A stretch of 55,069 nucleotides of DNA, taken from NCBI GenBank assembly GCA_005882335.1, contig VBAP01000040.1:1-55069 (forward strand), in the 5' to 3' direction. Positions 15,897 to 23,543 of the stretch are shown one piece after another (position 1 is the stretch's first letter; each line of letters starts with the position of its first letter). The stretch is from Candidatus Segetimicrobium genomatis. Its GTDB lineage: Bacteria; Sysuimicrobiota; Sysuimicrobiia; Sysuimicrobiales; Kaftiobacteriaceae. The translations under genes were made by a program, and so were the position numbers. The notes under the pieces are model-generated. The model was not told the origin of the DNA. It saw only the letters and a list, made by a program, of their open reading frames with translations, and ran no database searches.

Positions 15897-15914
15897 ACGC
15901 AGACGCCACGGGGC
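15879..15914 (+). terminator. Hairpin at the end of the toxin gene
   Basis: GCCCCGCGTGGCGTCTG and CAGACGCCACGGGGC form a stem of about 15 bp with a two-base bulge and a four-base loop. It includes the toxin stop codon and lacks a T-run, so it is a possible terminator or RNA-stabilising hairpin. Confidence 0.5.
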
Positions 15915-16002
15915 GACCCGCCCCGAAGCGCGGTCGCATCAAGAACAGATACATCCCTCATTCCACCTCGTCAATGCACTTCTGGAAGGGAAACCGCCTA
16001 CA

Positions 16003-17949
16003 CTACCGGGGCCCTCGCTGCCGGTGCATCACGCCGGATAGCGCCTCCACCGATCGGATGAACTCCGTCTTGGCAAACGTATAGTCGATACTACCCTGAT
16101 GCTGACCCGCAAGCCTTTTTTTCAGGTCCCCGTACTCGCGCGCCTTTTCCGGATGGGTCCGAAGGTAGTCCCGAAACGCCACATGGCGTCTCCAGAACGC
16201 GCTGTCGCGCAGGACGACATGAATGTGGTGAGTGTGCCTGCCCTCGGAATCCATCTTCGGAAAGTACCGCCGATTGGGCATGGACACTTCCCAATCAGGA
16301 TCATATTCATAGCCAAGCCGCTTTATCCGCTCGATGCACCGGTCAAGGGCCTGCTCCGAATCCACGCCAACCATGATGTCAATAACGGGTTTCGCGGCGA
16401 GACTCGCAACCGCAGTGCTTCCGACATGCTCGACCGTCACGGCAAGATCACTGAGCGCCTGCGCGATCCGGAGGCGCTCCCGCTCAAATAGCTCGGGCCA
16501 ATGCTCATCGTAGTCAACTATGACAATCCCCTGCCGACTTCCGCGGTGAGATGGCAGGATCTCAAGTTCAATCCTTACTTCGAACAGCCGGTGCCACGGC
16601 AGGGTCGCTCGACGGAGCACGAGCGGATGATGCGCGAAGGACCGTTGCAATGCGGGTACGGTCTCACCGCGCAGCTTCTCCAGGGCCATGGCCTCCAACG
16701 CAGTCTCGTGTTCACTGAGGTCCGACGGTTCGCCGCCGCGTTCTTCCAGCCAGCGCGTGAGTTGGGGACGAACGAGCGACTGGTAGCCCCAGTCATCCAG
16801 GATGCGCGTAAAGAACGCCGGGCGGTAGATCCTGTCGTTGCCGGGCACGGTGCCGGCGCGTAGATGATGGACCACGGTCGCCGATGCCATCACAGACCCG
16901 AGGCTATTCGAGCACGTGTTCCAACCGGCGTAGGCGACGATTCCACCAAACCTCGGCTCGGCCAGCAACTTTGCGAGCAGCGCCCGGTCCGCGCCGTTCG
17001 CAAACCGGACGTCGGCCAGTGCCACGACGCGCTCTCGACGCGCCGCCTCACGTACCGTATTCATGACGGCCTCAGTCGGGCCAACATCGAGTTCGCCCGT
17101 CTGGTCCACGGCTTCGCGCTGCTGGCCGGTGAAGTTGTGGACCCACAGCAAGACGTCCGAGTCATCTCCACGGAGATGGGCTCCGGCGCTGCGCACATGT
17201 TCCTCAACCGTCTGACGGAGGGGGAGGGCCTCGTACCGTGGGACCAAGTCGGTCGTCTCTGGATAGGTATACACGAGTTGAACCGACGGTGCAGCGCCGG
17301 TCAGGTCGTTCAGCCACCGGGCGAACAGTCGCGCGTTGAGCTCGTCGGTTCCACTGGTGAGCAGCGCGTTCGACGCGGACGACGCCGCAGCGTGCCGCTG
17401 GAGTGTCGCGCGGTCAGCCTCCGACGGGCTGCCCGGCGTTGTGTCGTCCTGTCCTATGAGTAAAGAATCGAGCACCCCTCGAGATGCCGCGGAGATTAAG
17501 TCGGCGTTCAATTGCAGGTGGCGGTTGCGATGCTGGAGCATCGCGGCCTGGTCCCCGGTCTTCCAATACGCCGCATCCTCATCCGTAGGCCGCTGTGGCG
17601 TGCGGGGGATGACCGCGGAGACATACGTGGGGAGCCGCGAGGCGATCTCGTAGAGGCGGTGGAGCCGCGGGACAATCTCCTCAAACTCTACCTCGCTCTT
17701 CCGCGACGCGACCAGGCCGCCGAAGCAAAGCGTTTCCACCGATGCAATGAGGGCTGCGCTGCCACCGGCGGCTTCGCGCTCCAACCACTCCCACACCCGG
17801 TCAACCTCTCCGAGGCGGAACCGGTCACTGAGCATCACACGGTCCGGGGTACGGACATCGACCCCGGCAGCCCGACCCAGATCGGCCACGATGTCCATGG
17901 TCACCGGCCGTCCGTCCAGCGGCACAAACACCAGCACGGGGGAGGCCAT
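16003..17949 (-). CDS. DUF4127 protein fused to a GrpB/UPF0157 domain
   Basis: 648 residues. Residues 1 to about 465 form a DUF4127 protein (PLDGRPVTMDIVADLGRAAG at the start, ASVETLCFGGLVASRK, and AYAGWNTCSNSLGSVMAS), a family of about 500 residues often next to sugar ABC transporters. Residues about 472-640 form a complete GrpB domain (VDYDEHWPELFERE, VEHVGSTAV, KPVIDIMVGV, HHIHVVLRDSAFWRRHVAFRDYL), related to nucleotidyltransferases. Each is normally a separate protein; the DUF4127 part reaches its usual end (PWHRLFEV) just before the junction, so a stop-codon loss could have joined them. The ATG directly follows the stop of the upstream permease. Biochemical roles of both parts are unknown. 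Confidence 0.85.
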   Translation of the reverse strand: MASPVLVFVPLDGRPVTMDIVADLGRAAGVDVRTPDRVMLSDRFRLGEVDRVWEWLEREAAGGSAALIASVETLCFGGLVASRKSEVEFEEIVPRLHRLYEIASRLPTYVSAVIPRTPQRPTDEDAAYWKTGDQAAMLQHRNRHLQLNADLISAASRGVLDSLLIGQDDTTPGSPSEADRATLQRHAAASSASNALLTSGTDELNARLFARWLNDLTGAAPSVQLVYTYPETTDLVPRYEALPLRQTVEEHVRSAGAHLRGDDSDVLLWVHNFTGQQREAVDQTGELDVGPTEAVMNTVREAARRERVVALADVRFANGADRALLAKLLAEPRFGGIVAYAGWNTCSNSLGSVMASATVVHHLRAGTVPGNDRIYRPAFFTRILDDWGYQSLVRPQLTRWLEERGGEPSDLSEHETALEAMALEKLRGETVPALQRSFAHHPLVLRRATLPWHRLFEVRIELEILPSHRGSRQGIVIVDYDEHWPELFERERLRIAQALSDLAVTVEHVGSTAVASLAAKPVIDIMVGVDSEQALDRCIERIKRLGYEYDPDWEVSMPNRRYFPKMDSEGRHTHHIHVVLRDSAFWRRHVAFRDYLRTHPEKAREYGDLKKRLAGQHQGSIDYTFAKTEFIRSVEALSGVMHRQRGPR

Positions 17950-18759
17950 CTATTTGATGGCTCCTGCGATGAGACCGCGCATGAAGTACCGCTGGGTAAA
18001 GAGGAATACCACGATCACAGGCAGCGTGGCGATCACGATGCCTGCGGCGATGTACCGGGTGTTGTACGCGAACAGCCCGCGCAGGTAGAGCAGGCCCGCG
18101 GCGAGAGGGTATTTGTCGGGTGTCTTGAGGATGATGACCGGCCACAGGAAGCTGTTCCAAAACGCCACGAACTGGAAGATGGCCAGCGTGGCCAGGGCCG
18201 GCACGGTCAGCGGCAGCATGATTCGCCACCAGATCGTGAGGTCACCGGCTCCGTCGATCCGGGCGGCGTCTTCCAGTTCCTGCGGGATGGACAGGTAGGC
18301 CTGGCGGAGGAGGAAGATGCCGAAGATACTGGCGATGCTCGGCAAATACACCGAGGCGTAGGTGTCGACCAGCCGGAACCGCATCATCGTGATGAAGTTT
18401 ACGATCAGGCCGATATGCTCCGGCAAGATCAACGTGCCGACGATCGCGTAGAAGACCACATTTTTCCCCCAGAACTGCATCCGGGCCAGCGGGTAAGCGG
18501 CAAGCGAGCAGATGACCAGCGTCAGGCTGACGCCCATGGCCGCGATGTACAGGCTATTCAGCGCATACCGCGGCAGCGGGAGCGTCTTCCACACGCCGGT
18601 GTAGTTCGCGATAGAGAGGCCGCTCAGGCTGAGGTCGGGTGGGATGGAGAAGATCGGCCCCCGCGTTTTCAACGACACGACGATCGTCCACAGAAACGGG
18701 AACGCCGTGAAGATCGCCAGCCCGATCAGGATGAGATACACTACGAACTTACGCGTCAT
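17950..18759 (-). CDS. Carbohydrate ABC transporter permease, MalG-like
   Basis: 269 residues with six predicted helices and the EAA loop that contacts the ATPase (EDAARIDGAGDLTIWWRIML, about residues 180-200), typical of the MalG/CUT1 class. It ends on the C-terminal GLIAGAIK typical of these proteins. It works with the MalF-like permease 106 bp upstream and the binding protein at 22129-23379. No ATPase is encoded in the cluster; CUT1 systems often share an MsmK-type ATPase encoded elsewhere. The next gene starts immediately after its stop. Confidence 0.93.
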   Translation of the reverse strand: MTRKFVVYLILIGLAIFTAFPFLWTIVVSLKTRGPIFSIPPDLSLSGLSIANYTGVWKTLPLPRYALNSLYIAAMGVSLTLVICSLAAYPLARMQFWGKNVVFYAIVGTLILPEHIGLIVNFITMMRFRLVDTYASVYLPSIASIFGIFLLRQAYLSIPQELEDAARIDGAGDLTIWWRIMLPLTVPALATLAIFQFVAFWNSFLWPVIILKTPDKYPLAAGLLYLRGLFAYNTRYIAAGIVIATLPVIVVFLFTQRYFMRGLIAGAIK

Positions 18760-18768
18760 GGCCGGTTG

Positions 18769-18842
18769 CTGTCATTGCGAGCGCAGCGAAGCAATCTCCT
18801 CTCGACTGAGATTGCTTCGTCGCTCCGCTCCTCGCAATGACA
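18769..18842. repeat. Interspersed 'GCGAAGCAATC' repeat, compact hairpin copy
   Basis: TGTCATTGCGAG and CTCGCAATGACA flank GCGAAGCAATCTC and GAGATTGCTTCG, making a nested hairpin of some 74 bp between the two permease genes. It is related to the composite copy at 5350-5555. Confidence 0.75.
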
Positions 18843-18865
18843 GAGCCTATTGGCATTCCCGCTCG

Positions 18866-19816
18866 TTAGTACCACTCAAGTCCTCCCCGGCGGAATACGC
18901 GGAAGTTGATCGCCGAGAGCACGAGGAGAATGGCGGCCAGCACCAACGCCAGCGCCGCCGCGTAGCCCATGTTGAGCTCCTCGAACGCCTTGTCAAAGAT
19001 GTACATGAACATCGTGTAGGTGCTGAAGAACGGCCCGCCGCGCGTCATCACGTAGATCTCCTCAAACACCTTCACCGCCGCCATCGTGGAGAGCAGCGAG
19101 GCCAGCAGGACGTATGGCCGCAGCAGCGGGATGGTGACATGCCAGAACACCCTGCTGCGCGACGCGCCATCGATCATCGCCGCCTCCTCGTACTCGACCG
19201 GGATCGCCTGGAGACCGGACAGGTAAATCACCATGTACCAGCCGAGCCCCTTCCATAGGGTCACGAACATCACGGCGTACAGCGTGATGGTGGGGTGATT
19301 CAGCCAGGAGATGGGACGGGCGACGAGGTCCAACCCGCGCAGGACCCAATTCACAACCCCCTGCTGGTCGTACATCCAGGTCCACATGATGCCGACTACG
19401 GGCCAGGAGGTGATGACCGGGATATAGTAGGCGGCGCGAAACGCGCCCACGCCGCGCAACGGCCGGTTCACTAGCACCGCCAGCAGGATGGAGCAGAGCT
19501 GGATGACCGGCACGACCAGCACGTACTTCGCGGAGTTGGTGAGCGCGATCCAGAAGTAGCGGTCGGATAGCAGGCGCTGGAACTGCTGCAGCCCGACGTA
19601 GCGCGGCGGATTGATCACGTCGTACTCGAACAGGCTGAGGACCGTGCCAAAGATGACGGGATAGAAGGTGAAAATCGCCAGCAACGCCAGCGCGGGAAGC
19701 AAGAAGAGGTACGCAACGAGCGTGGTCCGCCGCCCTGAACCACGCGCTCCGCTTGGGTTCAGGGCATGCCCCAAACCACGCGCCGCACTCGGCTTGGGGG
19801 CCGGTCTCACGGGCAT
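18866..19816 (-). CDS. Carbohydrate ABC transporter permease, MalF-like
   Basis: 316 residues with six helices and the EAA loop (EEAAMIDGASRSRVFWHVTI, about residues 205-225), typical of the MalF/CUT1 class. Its first ten bases overlap the end of the GH20-like gene. The N-terminal 30 residues are unusual: they are encoded by two small hairpin repeats and contain two similar stretches (PSAARGLG and PSGARGSG) before the conserved TTLVAYLFLLPALAL starts, so this extension is probably repeat-derived. Partner of the MalG-like permease. Confidence 0.92.
   Translation of the reverse strand: MPVRPAPKPSAARGLGHALNPSGARGSGRRTTLVAYLFLLPALALLAIFTFYPVIFGTVLSLFEYDVINPPRYVGLQQFQRLLSDRYFWIALTNSAKYVLVVPVIQLCSILLAVLVNRPLRGVGAFRAAYYIPVITSWPVVGIMWTWMYDQQGVVNWVLRGLDLVARPISWLNHPTITLYAVMFVTLWKGLGWYMVIYLSGLQAIPVEYEEAAMIDGASRSRVFWHVTIPLLRPYVLLASLLSTMAAVKVFEEIYVMTRGGPFFSTYTMFMYIFDKAFEELNMGYAAALALVLAAILLVLSAINFRVFRRGGLEWY
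19732..19800. repeat. Two small hairpins inside the permease N-terminal coding region
   Basis: GCCCTGAACC (19732-19741) pairs with GGTTCAGGGC (19756-19765). Next to it a GCCCCAA / TTGGGG pair spans about 19768-19800. The two units share AACCACGCGC. They encode the odd N-terminal extension of the MalF-like permease. Confidence 0.6.
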
Positions 19817-22050
19817 CGATCCAGCGCCGTGATAGCAAACACGACCGGGCTCGCGCGGCCGCCGCCGCTGGTTAGCTCAATCGATTGGATGGGGGTCTGC
19901 GGGGACGGGTTCGTCCAGCGCAGCATCTGCAGCTGAACGTCGTTCCCGGCCCGCGTGGAACCGGACCACGCTACCTCCTGCTCAATGGAGGCGATCCCCC
20001 TCTCCGCGTCCCACAGCCAGCTGCTGATGTCCCGGCCGTACCGCAGGTCGATCATCTCGTGCCGTTCACCTTCCAGCGTGATACGGTACTGACCGATCAC
20101 GTCGCCGAAGTTGACGGCCCGGTCCAGCGCGGCGTGCAGGAAGACGAGACAGGCGGCCCGGCCCCGCCACGAGATCGTGACGCGCTGGGGCATCGCGGCG
20201 GCCACATCGCGTTCACCTCTGAGCATGACGATGCTCTTTCCATCATGGCGGCGGGGGTCCAGCACCTCGAACAGGACGCCGCCGAGGCGCTGCCGGCCGG
20301 TGTGCAACGCGCGCAGGTCGTAATCGGCTCCTTTGCCGAGCCATCCGGCGCCGTCATCGTCGATGTGCCGCTGCGTGGCAGCGCCGGAGAGATCCAGCAG
20401 CGTCCCGGAGATCGGCGCGGCTGGCTGCGTGCCCGCTTTCCACGCCTCGGCGAACCGGCGTGCCAGCTCGGCCTCCCGCGGTGCGCGATCCGGCTCCGGC
20501 CTGTCCGACGTCCAGAAGTAAGCCGCAGCGCTCAAGTACGTGTAAAGCTGCTGATACGCTCGGGTCAGGGCGGCCTGGCTCTGAAAATGCCCAGTCCAGG
20601 TGGTGCGCACCATCCCCAGAGCATTGGCCGCCTTTGCCGCGCGGCTGAACCAGTAGTTATTGTGCAGGCGGTACCACGTCGCCCCCAGCACCGGGAACCC
20701 CGCCCGGCGGAAGTAGGACAGTTCCGGATACTCCCGGATGTCTTCATACTTCCACGGGACGATCACGAGGTCGCGTGGCAACTCCCGGAACAGGGGCTCG
20801 GCGGCAGCTTCTGTCCGGCGCTCCCAGAGCACATCGCCCCACACCATCGGCCGCACCCCAGAGGATCGAAGAAATCGCGAGAGCGTGACGATGTCTCGCA
20901 GGTACAGGTCTATGTCGTAGCGCAGCCCCGACGGACCGCGGACTTCATCGTGGCCGAGGTGGACATAGGCCGGCCGGAACAGATCGATGGCCTCTTTCAG
21001 CATGGGAAAGATCAGGGCCTCGTTCAGCGTCGTGGGTGTACCGTTGATCGTAATCGTCCGCTCCGGATCGTAGACGGCGGGGTACACGCCGCGGGCGCGG
21101 TCGCAGGTCACCTGCGGCTTGCCTTCTTCGCGCAGATGTTTGGGGATGTACGCCACCTGAGCGCAGAGCGCCTCGTCGCGCAGCCCGGCGAAGACCCACT
21201 CGCTGTGCCCCAGCGTCGGGATGAGCGGAATGACCTGGATGTGATGCTGCCGGGCGACCTCGAGCAGCTTTTTGACCTGTGCCTTTGTGGCCCCCCGGGG
21301 GTCAGGACTCCACAACGACCTCCCGCTTTCCCACTGCACGTCCTCGGCTTCCACAAGCAGCGTATTGAACTTGTACGGGGCCAGGATACGGTCGATGAGC
21401 GCGGAGTGGAACTCGCCCGATGAGCCATCCAGCAGGAGATGCACCGCGCGCACGGCGTGATCGGGCCTGTCGCGGATGGTCACCACCCGGACATTGGCCA
21501 CAGCTCCAGGCTGTGGCCCCGCGGTGGCCGGCGCAGGACGCAGCAACTGCCGCAGCGTCTGGACGCCGTAAAACGTACCGCGACGGTCCGACCCTGCGAC
21601 GGTGATCTGCCCGCGCGTGACGCGCAGGACGTAGCCCTCGGGCCCCGGGGACGCTGCCGTGACCGAGATGCCGGCCTCCTCAAGCAACCGGCCAAGCAAT
21701 GCGCTGGACGTGGGTTCGCCGATCACAATATGCCCGGCCGGATCGGCAACCTCGCGCTCCCGGACAACGTCCAGTTCCGTCCGGTAGCGGGCGCGCAGCT
21801 CTTCGTTCAGCTCGCGCGCCGCAAAGAGATCGTCGGCCCCGGCGTCATCGCCGACGATGATCCGTGTGGCGGGTGTGATGGAAAACTCGCCATCGCCCCA
21901 CTGCACTTGCTTCGGGACGGGGAGCAAAGCGACCGATTGGGGAGCAGCCGTGAAGGCGTCAGGAACAGCCCCGCCGGCAACGCCTAACGCCGCCGGAGCC
22001 GCAGCGGCGGCCGGGAGGACCAGAAGCAGCAGGATGACCGGAAGCCTCAT
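19807..22050 (-). CDS. Glycoside hydrolase family 20-like protein (beta-N-acetylhexosaminidase type)
   Basis: 747 residues. A signal peptide (LPVILLLLVLPAAAAAPAAL) is followed by a GH20b-like domain (about 45-190: VPKQVQWGDGEFSI, GYVLRVTRGQITVAGSDRRG, TFYGVQTLRQLL). The TIM barrel spans about 195-520 and has the Asp-Glu catalytic pair in YVHLGHDEVRG (the family norm is HIGGDE). The C-terminal 200 residues look beta-rich and may bind carbohydrate or membrane. GH20 enzymes release GlcNAc or GalNAc by substrate-assisted catalysis. It acts outside the cytoplasm and fits the NagZ-like gene and sugar importer in this cluster. ATG with GAGGG upstream. The His in the motif makes the exact substrate uncertain. 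Confidence 0.82.
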   Translation of the reverse strand: MRLPVILLLLVLPAAAAAPAALGVAGGAVPDAFTAAPQSVALLPVPKQVQWGDGEFSITPATRIIVGDDAGADDLFAARELNEELRARYRTELDVVREREVADPAGHIVIGEPTSSALLGRLLEEAGISVTAASPGPEGYVLRVTRGQITVAGSDRRGTFYGVQTLRQLLRPAPATAGPQPGAVANVRVVTIRDRPDHAVRAVHLLLDGSSGEFHSALIDRILAPYKFNTLLVEAEDVQWESGRSLWSPDPRGATKAQVKKLLEVARQHHIQVIPLIPTLGHSEWVFAGLRDEALCAQVAYIPKHLREEGKPQVTCDRARGVYPAVYDPERTITINGTPTTLNEALIFPMLKEAIDLFRPAYVHLGHDEVRGPSGLRYDIDLYLRDIVTLSRFLRSSGVRPMVWGDVLWERRTEAAAEPLFRELPRDLVIVPWKYEDIREYPELSYFRRAGFPVLGATWYRLHNNYWFSRAAKAANALGMVRTTWTGHFQSQAALTRAYQQLYTYLSAAAYFWTSDRPEPDRAPREAELARRFAEAWKAGTQPAAPISGTLLDLSGAATQRHIDDDGAGWLGKGADYDLRALHTGRQRLGGVLFEVLDPRRHDGKSIVMLRGERDVAAAMPQRVTISWRGRAACLVFLHAALDRAVNFGDVIGQYRITLEGERHEMIDLRYGRDISSWLWDAERGIASIEQEVAWSGSTRAGNDVQLQMLRWTNPSPQTPIQSIELTSGGGRASPVVFAITALDRCP

Positions 22051-22128
22051 CCGCCCTCGATTCTACTCAGGGCGCCCTGAGCGGAGTCGAACAGGCGCAC
22101 TCCGGGATCCGGTATCCGAAATCCGGCA

Positions 22129-23379
22129 TCAGAGCCGGGCATTCCACTCCCGGACGGCCCAGTCCAGCGCTGCCTTCGCGCTCATTTTCCCGAAAAATGC
22201 GCCCTCGACGGCTTCCCGGAAGATCTTGAAGAGTTCGGTCTGATTGGGCACGACCACGGTGAGGTCGCGTCCGAACTTAAGTTCCCCAACGGCGATGGCC
22301 CGAGCCTGCCACTCCGGACCGGCTCCCTTTTGTCTAAAGTACGGATCGGCGGCCGCCTTCTTCGTCGACGGGAAGATCACCGTCAACTTCGAGAACGCGA
22401 GCTGATTCTCGTCGCTTGTCACGTAGAGCGCGAACCTGCCCGCCTCCTGGTGATTCTTGCTGGCCTTCGGCACCGCCAGCGCCATCAGCGGGGCATGGAT
22501 CACCCTGCCTTTCCCCATGGGATACGGCGCGACGAACGTCTTCGCATACACTTCGGGGTTGCTTTCTTTGATGCGCAGCAGAAACTGCGGACCCACCAGC
22601 AGTATCCCGAGCTGGCCGGCGCTGTAGCGTTCCACCGCCCCGGTGAACCCCCGGCGCAGCGTGTCGTCTGGGAAGTAGTCCGCTTTGAACAGGTCCATGT
22701 ACTTCTGCAGATAAGCCACGTGGGCGGGGGAGTTGAAGACGGCCAGCTTGCCGTTCTCACTGAGCACCGGCAATCCATTCTCGAGGAACAGGTACATCAA
22801 GCGTGTACCATCAAGGGGCGGCATGAACCCGTACACCCCCGCGCGATCCTTCACGCGCTTGGCCGCTCCGATCATGGCGTCTTCGGTGGCCGGTGGGGTC
22901 AGCACGTTCAGTCCCGCCTTCTTGAACAGTTCACCGTTGTAGATCAGGACCGGTGGGGCAATGTACCAGGGGATGCCGTAACTTCTTCCTTTAAACCGGC
23001 CCGAACTCCACAGGCCTTCAAAGTACTTTGCCCGATCGGCCGCCGGCACCGCGGCGTCCATGTCCACGAGCGCTCCGCGTTCGGCGATCCGGGACGTGAA
23101 CTCCACGTTTAGATTCACGACATCGGGGGGGACACCGCCGGCGATGGCCGCCAGCAGTTTCTGCTCCACCGCTTGAAACTGCACGTCGACCCATTTGACC
23201 TGCACACCCGGATTCGCACGCCGATAGCCGGCGACCAGACCGTTCACGTAGTCGGTGAAGAACGGCTGCAACGAAATCGTCCAGAATTCCAGCGTGGTCT
23301 GCGGCGCGGTCACGCCGGACACTGCTGTGACCAGGACCAACGCAACAATCGCGGCGACACCCGCCGCCCACCGCTTCAT
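22129..23379 (-). CDS. Extracellular sugar-binding protein of a CUT1 ABC transporter
   Basis: 416 residues of the family-1 solute-binding proteins. The signal peptide is MKRWAAGVAAIVALVLVTAV; the mature part starts with TTLEFWTISLQPFF and has the family's hallmark VPPDVVNLNVEF and YGIPWYIAPPVLIYNGELFKKAGL. It should deliver an oligosaccharide, probably an amino sugar given its neighbours, to the two downstream permeases. The ATG at 23379 follows GGAGGG at six bases and is preferred over an upstream start at 23472 that would add 31 charged residues ahead of the signal peptide. Confidence 0.92.
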   Translation of the reverse strand: MKRWAAGVAAIVALVLVTAVSGVTAPQTTLEFWTISLQPFFTDYVNGLVAGYRRANPGVQVKWVDVQFQAVEQKLLAAIAGGVPPDVVNLNVEFTSRIAERGALVDMDAAVPAADRAKYFEGLWSSGRFKGRSYGIPWYIAPPVLIYNGELFKKAGLNVLTPPATEDAMIGAAKRVKDRAGVYGFMPPLDGTRLMYLFLENGLPVLSENGKLAVFNSPAHVAYLQKYMDLFKADYFPDDTLRRGFTGAVERYSAGQLGILLVGPQFLLRIKESNPEVYAKTFVAPYPMGKGRVIHAPLMALAVPKASKNHQEAGRFALYVTSDENQLAFSKLTVIFPSTKKAAADPYFRQKGAGPEWQARAIAVGELKFGRDLTVVVPNQTELFKIFREAVEGAFFGKMSAKAALDWAVREWNARL

Positions 23380-23470
23380 ACCTGACCCTCCATCGCCCGC
23401 ATCACGGGCGCCCTTCTCCTCTTCACGAACATACCCTTTCTTGACTTTCCACGGCCTTTCGTAGTTCCGC

Positions 23471-23536
23471 ATTCCCGCGTTCCCGTGTTCCCGCGTTCCC
23501 CCCGTTCCCGCGTTCCCGTGTTCCCGTGTTCCCGTT
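23471..23536. repeat. 8-nt tandem repeat GTTCCCGY
   Basis: About eight units of GTTCCCGC/GTTCCCGT between the NagZ-like gene and the sugar-binding protein gene. It is a single arm, with no inverted partner nearby. Comparable short-period repeats occur at 7801, 36076, 36811, 38607 and 41491. Confidence 0.75.
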
Positions 23537-23543
23537 AGTATTC

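Noticed and set aside
19885-21423. Long open frame on the plus strand opposite the GH20-like gene.
   Set aside because: It has no ribosome site or recognisable domain, and its composition is that expected of the antisense of a GC-rich gene. The minus-strand frame has a signal peptide and catalytic motif.
23471-23536. Possible CRISPR array (short tandem repeats).
   Set aside because: Units are 8 bp with no spacers, and no cas genes are present.
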